Assembly: GCA_964556225.1 (NCBI GenBank)
Contig: CAZKVJ010000007.1
Location: 93,055-157,054, forward strand
Source: CAZKVJ01 sp964556225
GTDB lineage: Bacteria > Actinomycetota > Acidimicrobiia > Acidimicrobiales > Ilumatobacteraceae
Length of the DNA stretch: 64,000 nucleotides
Direction of reading: 5' to 3'
Made by a program: the position numbers and the translations under genes. This document shows, piece after piece, positions 41,340 through 52,740 of this stretch; position 1 is the stretch's first letter; each line of letters starts with the position of its first letter. The notes beneath the pieces are model-generated. The model had not been told where the DNA came from and did not search any database. It worked only from the letters and a program-made list of their open reading frames with translations.

Positions 41340-43331
41340 GTGAGCCAGCCCTCGCGCGCCCTGTCCCTCGACGGAATCCGCGGTCTCGCGCTCGGCGCGC
41401 CGATCGCGGTGCACCTCGGCATCGCCGGCGCCGGCAACGGGCTGTGGCTGGCGATCGGGATGTTCTTCACCCTGTCCGGCTTCCTCATCACCACGCTCGC
41501 CCTCCGGGAGATCGACGGCACGGGCCATCTGTCGGCCAAGGGGTTCTACGCCCGCCGGCTGCGACGCCTCATGCCGGCGTCCCTGCTCGTGCTGGCGGCA
41601 ACGGTCGTCGGTGCGGTCCTCGTCGACTGGCCGGCCATGCGGGACCTGGGCGAGGACGTGCTCGCAGCGCTGGTCTGGATGGCGAACTGGCAGCAGCTGT
41701 GGACCGGCGGGTACCTGGCCGGCTTCGTCCCCTCGCTGACGGCGCACTTCTGGTCGCTGTCGTTGGAGGAGCAGATCTACCTCGCCTTCCCGCCGGTGCT
41801 GATGGCGTGCGTCGCCCTGCGGCGCTGGGTCCGACCGGCGGTGGCCGTGGTCGCCGTGATGGCGATCCTCACCGTGATCTCGTGGATCGTCCTGTGGACG
41901 GTCGACGATGTCTCGTACCTGTACCTGTCCACGTGGACCCGGATGGGGGAGGCGACGTTCGGCTGCATGGTCGCCGGGCTCGCCCACCTCTGGCCGAACC
42001 GGCGGGCGCAGCGCTACGCGTCGGGCGTCATCATCCTGCTGATGATCCTGATCGCGCCGTTCTGGGTGCTGGCCACCCGCGAGAACGTCGAGGACATCCG
42101 CATCGGCATCACGTGCGCCACCCCGATGACGGCGGTCGTGATCGCCATGCTCTGGCGCTACCCGGCGTCGCTCCCGGCCCGCTTCTTCTCCCTCTCCATC
42201 CCGGCGTGGCTCGGGCGGCGCAGCTACGGCATCTACCTCATCCACCTGCCGTTCATCGACCTGATGGCCCGCCAGCTCGGCGTCGAGCAGCTGCCCCGCT
42301 GGGCGATGGTGGTCGCCGTCGCCGGCACGATCGTGCTCGCCGGGCTGATGTTCCGTCTGGTCGAGGAGCCGATCAGGCTGTCGAAGGTCGCCGCCGGCCC
42401 GCAGCTCTTCGCCGGCCTCGTCGGCGCCGGGGCGATGGTCGTCGCCGCCATGGGGGCCGTGGCCATCGTGCGCTACGACCCGATCCTGAACATCCCCACG
42501 GCTGCCGCCGACGCCCAGCTCCCGCCGGGTCTCACCTTGCCACCCGGGGTCACCCTTCCGTCGGCCGGTTCGTCGGCGGCGCCGTCCGATGGTGAGCCGT
42601 CGACGCCAGCGACCACCCCGGCCTTGAGCGCACCGCCACCGGTTGACATGGGGCCGATCCTGGTGACGGGTGACTCCACGGCCTGGGTGACGGCCGGGGC
42701 CGTTCGCGACTCGATGGGTCCGATGGGGTGGGCGCCGATCGAGGAGATCCACATGGTCGGCTGTCCGACGGGTGGTGACGTGCGCTCGAAGTGGAGTGTG
42801 GCGGGCGGCGACGTCGTGACGCGCGAGATCGGCGAGGAGCCGGGCTGCGATCAGTGGTGGAACGAGCTCCTGCCCATGTGGCTCGCCGCCGTCCAGCCGA
42901 ACATGGTTCTCTTCGTCGGCGGTTACGGGCTGGCCTACCCGGTCGACCCAGCCGGCGACGACCAGTGGTGCCAGCTCGGCGATGGCAGCGGCCGGTGCGA
43001 GGCGTGGGTTGCCGAGCGGCTGCGCATGACGAGCGAGCGGATCCACGCCTACTCGCCGGACACCCACGTGGTCTGGGCCACGCCCGGTCACGTCGACCCC
43101 TGGGGTCCGTTCGACATCCCTGCGGAGGCGATCGATTCGCTCGACACGCTGATCCGCGCCGAAGCCGCGCGGGACGCCGCCAGCGTCATCGACCTCGGCG
43201 CATGGCTCGACGATCATCTCGCCCTCACCGTCGACGGCACCCACATCGGTCCCGAGGGCGTGCGCGCGCTCACACCGTGGATGGCCGTCGAGCTGCCTGC
43301 GGCCGCTGCCGGCGAGCGGCTGGCCGGCTGA
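41340..43331 (+). CDS. Acyltransferase-3 membrane protein with C-terminal SGNH domain
   Basis: The 663-aa protein has an N-terminal acyltransferase-3 domain of about ten helices (LDGIRGLALGAPIAVH, SGFLITTLAL, ARRLRRLMPA, FWSLSLEEQIYLAFP, GRRSYGIYLIHLP), a Pro/Ser/Thr-rich linker, and an SGNH-type domain with Ser446 (VTGDSTAW) and Asp632/His635 (DGTHIG). This OafA-like layout O-acetylates surface polysaccharide or peptidoglycan: the membrane part moves the acyl group and the SGNH part transfers it outside. GTG 41340 is the start. DNA ligase follows 33 bases later. Confidence 0.88.
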   Translation: MSQPSRALSLDGIRGLALGAPIAVHLGIAGAGNGLWLAIGMFFTLSGFLITTLALREIDGTGHLSAKGFYARRLRRLMPASLLVLAATVVGAVLVDWPAMRDLGEDVLAALVWMANWQQLWTGGYLAGFVPSLTAHFWSLSLEEQIYLAFPPVLMACVALRRWVRPAVAVVAVMAILTVISWIVLWTVDDVSYLYLSTWTRMGEATFGCMVAGLAHLWPNRRAQRYASGVIILLMILIAPFWVLATRENVEDIRIGITCATPMTAVVIAMLWRYPASLPARFFSLSIPAWLGRRSYGIYLIHLPFIDLMARQLGVEQLPRWAMVVAVAGTIVLAGLMFRLVEEPIRLSKVAAGPQLFAGLVGAGAMVVAAMGAVAIVRYDPILNIPTAAADAQLPPGLTLPPGVTLPSAGSSAAPSDGEPSTPATTPALSAPPPVDMGPILVTGDSTAWVTAGAVRDSMGPMGWAPIEEIHMVGCPTGGDVRSKWSVAGGDVVTREIGEEPGCDQWWNELLPMWLAAVQPNMVLFVGGYGLAYPVDPAGDDQWCQLGDGSGRCEAWVAERLRMTSERIHAYSPDTHVVWATPGHVDPWGPFDIPAEAIDSLDTLIRAEAARDAASVIDLGAWLDDHLALTVDGTHIGPEGVRALTPWMAVELPAAAAGERLAG

Positions 43332-43364
43332 ACCGCGGCGGGCGTCGCCAGGCGCGAGAGTGGG

Positions 43365-44879
43365 GTGGTGACCCTCCTCGCCGACGTGGCCGCCACGCTG
43401 GACGCCGTCGCCGGGTCCGGCCGCCGCTCGGAGAAGGCTGCGCTCCTGGCCGCGCTGCTGGGCCGGCTCGACCCGGACGAGGTGGAGGTGGTGGTGGGGC
43501 TCGTCACGGGCCGGCCCCGGCAGGGTCGGGTCGGGGTGGGGTGGCGCACGATCGCCCGGGTCGACGTGGCGCCGGCCCCGGTGCCGGCGCTCACCGTGGT
43601 CGACCTGGACCGGGCGCTCGAGCAGCTGGCTGCGGTCGAGGGCTCGGGTGCGGTGACCGCCCGGCAGCGGGTGCTCTCCGAACTGCTCGGGCGAGCGACC
43701 GATGCGGAAGCCCGGCTCGTCTGGGCCGTGCTGGCGGGTGAGATGCGCCAGGGCGCCCTCGACGGTGTGGTGGCGGACGCCATCGCTCGGGCGGCCTCGG
43801 TGCCGCTGGCGTCGGTGCGCCGTGCGGCGATGCTCTCGGGCGACCTCGGCCGCGCCGGGCGCATGGCGGTGGTTGGAGGTGCCCCCGCCCTCGACGCGGT
43901 GGGCCTGACCGTCCTGGTGCCGGTGCAGCCGATGTTGGCGGCGACCGCGTCCTCCGTGACCGAGGCGCTCGCAGAGCTGGGCACGGCGTCGGTGGAGCAC
44001 AAGCTCGACGGCGCTCGCATCCAGGTGCACCGGGACGGCGAGCGGGTACAGGTCTTCACCCGCAACCTCAACGACGTGACGGGCCGCCTCGCCCAGGTGG
44101 TCGACGCCGTGCGGACCATGCCGGCCACCCGGCTGGTGCTCGATGGCGAGGCGCTCGGGATCGGTGACGACGGACGGCCGCGCCGCTTCCAGGACACCAT
44201 GGGTGACTTCGGCGCCGAGCAGCCCGGGCGGGGTGCCGGGCTGCGGGCGTTCTTCTTCGACGTGCTGCACGTCGACGGCACGGACCTGCTCGACGAGCCG
44301 CTCGTCGAGCGGCGTCGGATCCTAGAGGAGGTGGCCGGCCCGCACGTGCTCGCCGGGATCCTCACCGCCGACGCGGCCGAGGCGGAGGCGTTCGCCCGGG
44401 CGGCGGTGGAAGCCGGGCACGAGGGGGTGATGGTGAAGGCGCTCTACGCCCCCTACGACGCGGGCCGGCGGGGCGCGGCGTGGCGCAAGGTGAAGCCCGT
44501 CCACACGCTCGACCTCGTGGTGCTGGCGGCCGAGTGGGGCCACGGCCGGCGCACCGGCTGGCTGTCCAACCTGCACCTCGGCGCCCGGGGGCCCGACGGC
44601 GGCTTCGTGATGGTCGGCAAGACGTTCAAGGGCCTCACCGACGAGCTGCTGAGGTGGCAGACGGAACGCTTCCAGCAGCTGGCGCTCGGCACGGACGCTC
44701 ACGTGGTGCACCTGCGCCCGGAGGTGGTCGTGGAGGTGGCGGTCGACGGCGTGCAGGTGTCACGGCGCTACCCGGGCGGGGTCGCCCTTCGCTTCGCGCG
44801 GGTGCGTCGCTACCGGCCGGACAAGGGCCCCGCCGACGTCGACCCGATCGACCACGTCCGCTCGCTCCTCACGGCCTGA
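43365..44879 (+). CDS. lig: ATP-dependent DNA ligase
   Basis: The 504-aa protein has an N-terminal DNA-binding domain (about 1-190), the adenylation domain with nucleophile Lys212 (EHKLDGARIQVH), motif III (FFFDVLHVDG), motif IV (HEGVMVKAL), motif V (WRKVKPVHTLDLVV), and an OB-fold. This is the actinobacterial LigB/LigC-like type, additional to the NAD-dependent replicative ligase. It probably serves repair. It lies 10 kb from the LigD-type polymerase gene and is not linked to it. GTG 43365 is the start. Confidence 0.93.
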   Translation: MVTLLADVAATLDAVAGSGRRSEKAALLAALLGRLDPDEVEVVVGLVTGRPRQGRVGVGWRTIARVDVAPAPVPALTVVDLDRALEQLAAVEGSGAVTARQRVLSELLGRATDAEARLVWAVLAGEMRQGALDGVVADAIARAASVPLASVRRAAMLSGDLGRAGRMAVVGGAPALDAVGLTVLVPVQPMLAATASSVTEALAELGTASVEHKLDGARIQVHRDGERVQVFTRNLNDVTGRLAQVVDAVRTMPATRLVLDGEALGIGDDGRPRRFQDTMGDFGAEQPGRGAGLRAFFFDVLHVDGTDLLDEPLVERRRILEEVAGPHVLAGILTADAAEAEAFARAAVEAGHEGVMVKALYAPYDAGRRGAAWRKVKPVHTLDLVVLAAEWGHGRRTGWLSNLHLGARGPDGGFVMVGKTFKGLTDELLRWQTERFQQLALGTDAHVVHLRPEVVVEVAVDGVQVSRRYPGGVALRFARVRRYRPDKGPADVDPIDHVRSLLTA

Positions 44880-44968
44880 GCATCGCGACGTCTCGCCGCT
44901 CCGTACCGGCGATCGCACGCCGTTCGAAAGCCGCGGGCGGCGACCCCACGGGCGCGAGACTGAAGCGC

Positions 44969-46186
44969 GTGACGCGTCGACGCCGTCGCACGACGGTGGT
45001 CGCGGCGGGTGCGCTGGTCGCGCTCGGTGCCTGCGGCGGTGACTCCACCACCGCGGTCGATCGAGCCGCCCCGGTCCTGCGGCTGGCACCCGTGCTGCCG
45101 GCGGCGGCCGACCCGGTCGAACTCGCCGTGACGCTGCCGACGGAGCCGGCGACCACCACCACGGCGCCGCCCGCCCCGCGTCGGTTGACGCTCGCCTTCA
45201 GCGGCGACACGCTCATCCACTCGACGCTGGTGCGGCGGGCCCAGGCCAACGCCGGCGGCCACGGCTACGACTTCCGGCCGATGTTCGCCCGCATCGCCCC
45301 GCTGGTGTCCGGCGTCGACCTGGCGGTGTGTCACATCGAGACGCCCGTCGCGCCGCCCGGGGAGGCCCTCAGCACGTACCCCCGCTTCGGGGTGCCGGCC
45401 GAGCTCGCCCTCGGCGTGGCATCGGCCGGCTATGACCGGTGCAGCACGGCCTCGAACCACGCGATCGACCGAGGGGTGGCCGGCGTCGACGCCACCGTCA
45501 CCGCCCTCGAGCTCGCGGGGGTCGGCCAGTCCGGGATGGCGCGCACCCCCGACGAAGCGGTGCCGGCCGTGTTCGAGGTGAACGGGGTTCGCGTCGTCCA
45601 CCTCTCCTACACGTTCAGCTTCAACGGGCTGCGCCTGCCGGCCGACCAGCTGTGGCGCTCGCCGCTGATCGACCCGCTCCGGATCGTCGGCGATGCCATC
45701 GATGCCCGCAACCGTGGCGCCGAGGTGGTGATCGCCAGCCTCCACTGGGGGACCGAGGGCTCGCCGGTCGTGTCGCCATGGCAGCGGCAGCTGGCCGAGC
45801 TGATCACGTCATCCGGCGCGGTCGACCTGATCGTCGGCAGCCACGCGCACGTGCTGCAGCCGATCGAGCAGGTCAACGGCCGCTGGGTGGTCTACGGGCT
45901 CGGCAACCTGGTGTCGAACATGCACGCCGGACCGAGCTGGACCGCCGCATCGGAGGACGGCGCCGTCGTCACCGTCGTGGTCGCCGAACAGCCGGACGGC
46001 ACGTTCGCGGTCGAGCAGCCGGTGGTGCACCCCACCTGGGTGGACCGGGCCGGGGGCTACGTGATCCGCCCTGTGCTCACCGACCTGGCCGACCCGGCCA
46101 CGCCGCCGGGGGTCCACCGAGCGCTCACTACGTCGCTCGAACGCACGGCGGCGCTGCTGGGTCCGTACCTTGCCGCAGTGGGCTGA
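44969..46186 (+). CDS. CapA-family lipoprotein (poly-gamma-glutamate-synthesis-like metallophosphatase fold)
   Basis: The 405-aa protein starts with an Arg-rich signal peptide and a lipobox (VALGAC, Cys22), so it is likely anchored to the outer face of the membrane. A Thr/Pro-rich linker follows. The PGA_cap domain shows LAFSGDTLIH, VDLAVCHIETPV, STASNHAIDRG, VIASLHWGTE and LIVGSHAHVLQP, the metal-binding strands of the metallophosphatase-like fold. CapA proteins are linked to capsule polyglutamate, but no capB/capC genes are here, so the real substrate is unknown. GTG 44969 is chosen for the signal peptide. Confidence 0.85.
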   Translation: MTRRRRRTTVVAAGALVALGACGGDSTTAVDRAAPVLRLAPVLPAAADPVELAVTLPTEPATTTTAPPAPRRLTLAFSGDTLIHSTLVRRAQANAGGHGYDFRPMFARIAPLVSGVDLAVCHIETPVAPPGEALSTYPRFGVPAELALGVASAGYDRCSTASNHAIDRGVAGVDATVTALELAGVGQSGMARTPDEAVPAVFEVNGVRVVHLSYTFSFNGLRLPADQLWRSPLIDPLRIVGDAIDARNRGAEVVIASLHWGTEGSPVVSPWQRQLAELITSSGAVDLIVGSHAHVLQPIEQVNGRWVVYGLGNLVSNMHAGPSWTAASEDGAVVTVVVAEQPDGTFAVEQPVVHPTWVDRAGGYVIRPVLTDLADPATPPGVHRALTTSLERTAALLGPYLAAVG

Positions 46187-46216
46187 TCCCGCAGGCGGCT
46201 ACGTTGGCGCCTCGCC

Positions 46217-46849
46217 ATGGCCACGCTGCGTTTCAGCTTCGGGACGATGGGCTCGGGCAAGAGCACGCTCGCCCTGCAGATCCACCACAACCTCGCCGTA
46301 CGGGGTCTTCGGGGTCTGGTGTTGACAAAGCTCGACCGCGAGGGCGGCCAGCTCACCAGCCGGCTGGGTGTCTCCGCCCCGGCCATCGAGGTGGAGCCCG
46401 ACCTCGACCTCTACGCGCTCGTCGCCGGGCGGGGAGGACTGCACTACGTCGTGTGCGACGAGGTCCAGTTCTTCACCCCGGCGCAGTGCGACCAGCTCGC
46501 CCGCGTGGTCGACGACCTGGGGGTCGACGTGTACGCGTTCGGGCTCATCACGGACTTTCGCGGCCTGCTCTTCGACGGCACCCGGCGCATGCTCGAGGTG
46601 GCCGACGAGCGGGTCGAGATGCAGGTCGAGTCCCGGTGCTGGTGCGGCGCCCGGGCCACCCACAACGCCCGCTTGGTGAACGGTGCCGTCGTGTACGAGG
46701 GCGAGACGGTGGTGGTGGGCGATACGGAGGAGGATCCGGAGCAGCCGCTGTTCGGCGACGTCGTGCGCTACGAGCTGCTGTGCCGGCGCCACTACCGCTC
46801 GGGCGACGTCGGGGTGTCACCGGGTGCTATTTCATTGCGAGCGCAATAA
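46217..46849 (+). CDS. tdk: Thymidine kinase (type II)
   Basis: Thymidine kinase phosphorylates thymidine in nucleotide salvage. The 210-aa protein has the P-loop GTMGSGKST, the DEVQFF motif with the catalytic Glu/Gln region, the FGLITDFRG loop, and zinc-binding Cys (CWCGA and a later CRRHY). ATG 46217 is the start. Its stop codon overlaps the promoter-like region of the pirin gene. Confidence 0.95.
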   Translation: MATLRFSFGTMGSGKSTLALQIHHNLAVRGLRGLVLTKLDREGGQLTSRLGVSAPAIEVEPDLDLYALVAGRGGLHYVVCDEVQFFTPAQCDQLARVVDDLGVDVYAFGLITDFRGLLFDGTRRMLEVADERVEMQVESRCWCGARATHNARLVNGAVVYEGETVVVGDTEEDPEQPLFGDVVRYELLCRRHYRSGDVGVSPGAISLRAQ

Positions 46850-46856
46850 AATTGCG
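46834..46856. promoter_or_regulatory. AT-rich operator/promoter region for pirin
   Basis: ATTGCG-AG-CGCAAT (46834-46847) is a perfect inverted repeat, and a third ATTGCG half-site follows at 46851-46856. TAAAAT at 46847-46852 could be a -10. The region is strikingly AT-rich for this genome and overlaps the tdk stop codon. It looks like a MarR- or HxlR-type operator; the regulator is unknown. Confidence 0.5.
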
Positions 46857-46902
46857 CCGAACGTGGTTGCAGCTGGCACCACCGCCGAGAACGGAGTCCC
46901 CG

Positions 46903-47904
46903 ATGCCCGCCGTCACCGCCCCCGCCGGATCCGTCTCCCGTCTCACCCCGGTGAGCGGAGCGCCTCGACCCGTGCGCGGCGTCACGACCGCCCCGCGGGG
47001 CTTCGAGGGTGAGGGGTTCCCCGTGCGCCGGGCCTTCGCCGGCGTGTCGCTGGCCGAGCTCGACCCGTTCGTCCACATGGACCAGATGGGCCCGGTCGAG
47101 TACGCGCCCTACGAGGCCAAGGGCACCGATTGGCACCCGCACCGCGGGTTCGAGACCGTCACGTACATCCTGGACGGGACGTTCGTCCACCAGGACTCCC
47201 ACGGCGGCGGTGGGGTGATCACCGACGGGGCCACGCAGTGGATGACGGCGGGTCGCGGGATCCTGCACATCGAGACCCCACCCGAGGAGCTGGTGGTCAG
47301 CGGTGGGCTCTTCCACGGCATCCAGCTGTGGGTGAACCTGCCCGCCCGCTCGAAGATGCTCCCGCCGGCGTACCAGAACCTCGAGGCCGGCCAGGTCGCC
47401 TTGGTGTCGTCGCCCGATGATGGCGCGTTGGTGCGCATCATCGCCGGCGAGCTCGACGGCCACCGCGGTCCCGGCTCGACGCACACGCCGATCGTCATGG
47501 CCCACGTCACGATCCAGGCTGGGTCGCGCCTCGAGCTGGCGTGGAACCGGGCGTTCAACGCGCTCGCCTACGGTCTCGGCGGCTCGGGCACCGTCGGCGC
47601 GGAGCGGGCCGGGTTCGGCCTCGGCCGCCTGGCCGTGTTCGGCGAGGGCGACACCGTCGTGCTGCAGGCCGACGAGGGTGCTGCGCTCGACGTGCTGCTC
47701 CTCGGCGGAGAGCCGATCCGAGAGCCCGTCGTCACCTACGGGCCGTTCGTGATGAACACCCGCGCCGAGATCCAGCAGGCACTCGACGACTTCCAGGCCG
47801 GTCGCATGGGCACCGTCCCCCCGAACGCCCTCCGCCCCTACCGTACGGGCGGAACGGGCGGGGGTGGCGTCAGGCCACGGGGAGGCCGAGGTGGCGGGAG
47901 ATGA
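46903..47904 (+). CDS. Pirin-family protein
   Basis: Pirins are iron-containing cupins; some act as quercetinases or redox-sensitive regulators. The 333-aa protein has the pirin signature DWHPHRGFETVTYILDG with metal His residues, then GRGILHIETP supplying the third His and the Glu, and a C-terminal cupin (AFNALAYGLGG). ATG 46903 is the start. An inverted repeat lies 56 bases upstream. Its 3' end overlaps the acyl-CoA dehydrogenase gene by 35 bases, and the C-terminal Gly/Arg-rich tail falls in this overlap. Confidence 0.92.
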   Translation: MPAVTAPAGSVSRLTPVSGAPRPVRGVTTAPRGFEGEGFPVRRAFAGVSLAELDPFVHMDQMGPVEYAPYEAKGTDWHPHRGFETVTYILDGTFVHQDSHGGGGVITDGATQWMTAGRGILHIETPPEELVVSGGLFHGIQLWVNLPARSKMLPPAYQNLEAGQVALVSSPDDGALVRIIAGELDGHRGPGSTHTPIVMAHVTIQAGSRLELAWNRAFNALAYGLGGSGTVGAERAGFGLGRLAVFGEGDTVVLQADEGAALDVLLLGGEPIREPVVTYGPFVMNTRAEIQQALDDFQAGRMGTVPPNALRPYRTGGTGGGGVRPRGGRGGGR

Positions 47905-49011
47905 CGAGGCGCTGGACCTCGCTCGTCCCCTCGCCGATCTCGAGGATCTTGGCGTCGCGGTAGAAGCGCACGATCGGGCTCTCCTCCACGAAGCCGGCCC
48001 CGCCGAGCACCTGGGTGGCGAGGCGGGTGGCGTTGACGGCCGTCTCGGTGGCGTAGAGCTTCGCCATCGCTGCGGCCTGGCCGATGGGACGCCCACTGTC
48101 CTTCAACCAGGCCGCCTTGTACACGAGGTTGTGCGAGTTCTCGATCGCGACGGCCAGATCGGCTAGCGGGAACGCCAACCCCTGGAACCGTCCGATCGCC
48201 CCGCCGAACGCGTGGCGCTCGGTGGCGTACGCCACTGCGGTCTCCAGGCACGCCCGGGCACACCCGAGCGCCAGCGCGGCGATGGCGATCCGCCCGTCGT
48301 CGAGGATGGTGAGCAGCTGGCGCAGCCCCCTTCCCTCCTCGCCGAGGAGGTGCTCGGCGGGGACCCGGCAGCTGACCAGCGTGATGCCGTGGGTGTCGCT
48401 GGCGTGCCAGCCGAGCTTCTCGTAGGGCGCCTCGACGATCAGCCCCGGCGTCCCGGCCGGCACCACGAACGCGCTGATCCCGCTGGCCGTGCGGGCGGTG
48501 ACCGTGAGGATCGACGTGATCGGCGTGCCGCAGTTGGTGATGAAGGCCTTGGCGCCATCGAGCACCCACTCGTCGCCGTCGCGGCGGGCTCGGGTACGGG
48601 TGGCGCCGGCCACGTCGCTGCCGCCGTCGGGCTCGGTGAGCCCGAACGCCCCGAGCCGGCGGCCGGCCACCAGGTCGGGGAGCCAACGGTCCTTCTGGTC
48701 CTGGGTGCCGAACTGGTGGATCGGGTTGGCGCCGAGCCCGACCGCCGCTGAGAGCGTGATCCCGATCGACTGGTCGACGCGACCGAGCTCCTCGATGGCG
48801 ACGCACAGCGACGCGAAGTCCGCCTCTGCGCCGCCCCACTCCTCCGGGAAGATCAGCCCGAACAGTCCGAGCTCACCCATCGCGAGGACCACGTCGAGGG
48901 GGAAGTGGTGCGCTCGGTCCCACGACGCGGCGTTGGGCGCGATCTCCGCGGCGGCGAAGTCGCGCACGACCTTGCGGAAGGCCTCGTGCTCCTCGCTCAG
49001 CTGCCACTGGT

Positions 49012-49015
<4 letters not shown>
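47870..49015 (-). CDS. Acyl-CoA dehydrogenase, isovaleryl-CoA-dehydrogenase-like
   Basis: The 381-aa flavoprotein has the family blocks GAFGLTEPDGGSDVAG (FAD contact), KAFITNCGTPITS, RHAFGGAIGRFQGLAF, TQVLGGAGFVEE and the C-terminal LEIGEGTSEVQR. It forms a double bond in an acyl-CoA and passes electrons to ETF. Its ATG overlaps the stop of the biotin carboxylase gene as ATGA, so translation is coupled. Together with the carboxylase subunits it fits leucine breakdown (isovaleryl-CoA to methylcrotonyl-CoA), but substrate choice is inferred from context. Confidence 0.88.
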
Positions 49016-51048
<2,033 letters not shown>

Positions 51049-51056
51049 CGCCGGCC

Positions 51057-52691
51057 TCACATCCGGAACACGCCGTAGCGGACCGGGTCGAGCGGCGCCC
51101 CGCCGGCGGCCGCCAGGGCCAGTCCCAGCACGGTGCGCGTGTCGGCCGGTTCGATGATCCCGTCGTCCCACAGGCGGGCCGTGGAGTAGTAGGGGTTGCC
51201 CTGCTCCTCGTACTGCCGGCGGATCGGCGCCTTGAACGCCTCCTCGTCGGTGGCGGACCACTCGGCGCCGGCACCCTCGATCTGGTCACGGCGCACGGTG
51301 GCCAAGACGCTGGCTGCCTGCTCGCCGCCCATCACCGAGATCCGGGCGTTGGGCCACAGCCACAGGAACCGGGGCGAGTAGGCCCGCCCGCACATCGAGT
51401 AGTTGCCGGCGCCGAACGAGCCGCCCACCACCACGGTGAGCTTCGGCACGCGGGCGCAGGCGACCGCGGTGACCATCTTCGCCCCGTGCTTGGCGATGCC
51501 GCCCGCCTCGTACTCGCGCCCGACCATGAACCCGGTGATGTTCTGGAGGAACACCAGCGGGACGCTGCGCTGGTCGCAGAGCTCGATGAAGTGGGCGCCC
51601 TTCAGGGCCGACTCGCTGAACAGCACGCCGTGGTTGGCGACGATCCCCACGGGGTGGCCCCAGATGTGGGCGAAGCCGGTGACGAGGGTGGAGCCGTAGC
51701 CGGCCTTGAACTCGGTGAAGTGGCTGGCGTCGACGATGCGGGCGATCAGCTCCCGTGGGTCGACCGGCAGCCGCGGATCGGCGGGGACGATGCCGTCCAG
51801 CTCGCCGGGGTCGTGGCGGGGCTCGGTGGGCGCCTGCACCGGCCACGGCGGGGGTGGAGGCGGGGCGAGGGTGGCGACGATGCTGCGCACGATCCGCAGG
51901 GCGTGGGCGTCGTCGTCGGCCAGGTGATCGACCACCCCCGACACGTGGGCGTGCACGTAGCCGCCGCCGAGGTCCTCGGCCGACACCACCTCACCAGTGG
52001 CGGCCTTCACCAGCGGCGGCCCGCCGAGGAAGATCGTCCCCTGCTCGCGCACGATGATGGCCTCGTCGCTCATCGCCGGCACGTACGCGCCACCGGCGGT
52101 GCACGAACCCATCACGGCGGCGATCTGGGCGATGCCGAGCGACGACATCCGGGCCTGGTTGAAGAAGATCCGCCCGAAGTGCTCGCGGTCGGGGAACACC
52201 TCGTCCTGCTTCGGCAGGAAGGCTCCGCCGGAGTCGACGAGGTAGATGCAGGGAAGGCGGTTCTCGAGAGCGACCTCCTGGGCTCGGAGGTGCTTCTTGA
52301 CCGTCATCGGGTAGTAGGTGCCGCCCTTGACGGTGGCGTCGTTGGCGACGATCACGCAGCGCCGCCCGGACACCATCCCGATCCCGGTGATGATCCCGGC
52401 CGCTGGAGCGTCGCCGTCGTACAGACCGTCGGCGGCGAGCGGGGAGAGCTCGAGGAACGGCGAGCCGTGGTCGAGCAGCTCCTCGACCCGCTGGCGGGGG
52501 AGGAGCTTGCCACGGGCGAGGTGGCGCTCGCGCTGCGCCGGTGGCCCTCCCAGCGCGGCGGCGGCCGTTCGAGCGCGCAGCTCGTCGACCAGCGCGGCCA
52601 TGGCGACGGCGTTCGAGCGGTACGTCGGGTCGTCGTGGTCGGCGCGGGTCCCGATCGCCGTTGCCTCACGGGGGATCGGCATCCCACTCAC
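51057..52691 (-). CDS. Acyl-CoA carboxylase beta subunit, methylcrotonyl-CoA-carboxylase-like
   Basis: The carboxyltransferase subunit (544 aa) moves CO2 from biotin to an acyl-CoA. It shows LARGKLLPRQRVEELLD, GRRCVIVANDATVKGGTYYP, the CoA-site GSCTAGGAYVPAMSDE, and the biotin-site VGGSFGAGNYSMCGRAY. The length and the DGIVPADPR region favour the methylcrotonyl type over propionyl. GTG 52691 is preferred because TAGTCT ends eight bases before it; ATG 52682 is the alternative. It heads the beta-alpha-dehydrogenase operon. Confidence 0.9.
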   Translation of the reverse strand: MSGMPIPREATAIGTRADHDDPTYRSNAVAMAALVDELRARTAAAALGGPPAQRERHLARGKLLPRQRVEELLDHGSPFLELSPLAADGLYDGDAPAAGIITGIGMVSGRRCVIVANDATVKGGTYYPMTVKKHLRAQEVALENRLPCIYLVDSGGAFLPKQDEVFPDREHFGRIFFNQARMSSLGIAQIAAVMGSCTAGGAYVPAMSDEAIIVREQGTIFLGGPPLVKAATGEVVSAEDLGGGYVHAHVSGVVDHLADDDAHALRIVRSIVATLAPPPPPPWPVQAPTEPRHDPGELDGIVPADPRLPVDPRELIARIVDASHFTEFKAGYGSTLVTGFAHIWGHPVGIVANHGVLFSESALKGAHFIELCDQRSVPLVFLQNITGFMVGREYEAGGIAKHGAKMVTAVACARVPKLTVVVGGSFGAGNYSMCGRAYSPRFLWLWPNARISVMGGEQAASVLATVRRDQIEGAGAEWSATDEEAFKAPIRRQYEEQGNPYYSTARLWDDGIIEPADTRTVLGLALAAAGGAPLDPVRYGVFRM

Positions 52692-52708
52692 CTTAACACA
52701 GACTAAGG
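52691..52708. promoter_or_regulatory. Operator-like inverted repeat at the carboxylase promoter
   Basis: CCTTA-n8-TAAGG is a perfect inverted repeat between the divergent TetR gene and the carboxylase operon. It contains the operon's -10 and touches its start codon, so a bound repressor would block transcription. Confidence 0.6.
52700..52705 (-). promoter_or_regulatory. Leaderless -10 element for the carboxylase operon
   Basis: On the minus strand TAGTCT ends eight bases before GTG 52691 and lies inside the inverted repeat. Confidence 0.5.
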
Positions 52709-52728
52709 TGCGGTCCCAGGCCCGCCGC

Positions 52729-52734
52729 TAGGGT
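52729..52734 (+). promoter_or_regulatory. Leaderless -10 element for the TetR gene
   Basis: TAGGGT ends six bases before GTG 52741. Confidence 0.5.
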
Positions 52735-52740
52735 CTCGTC

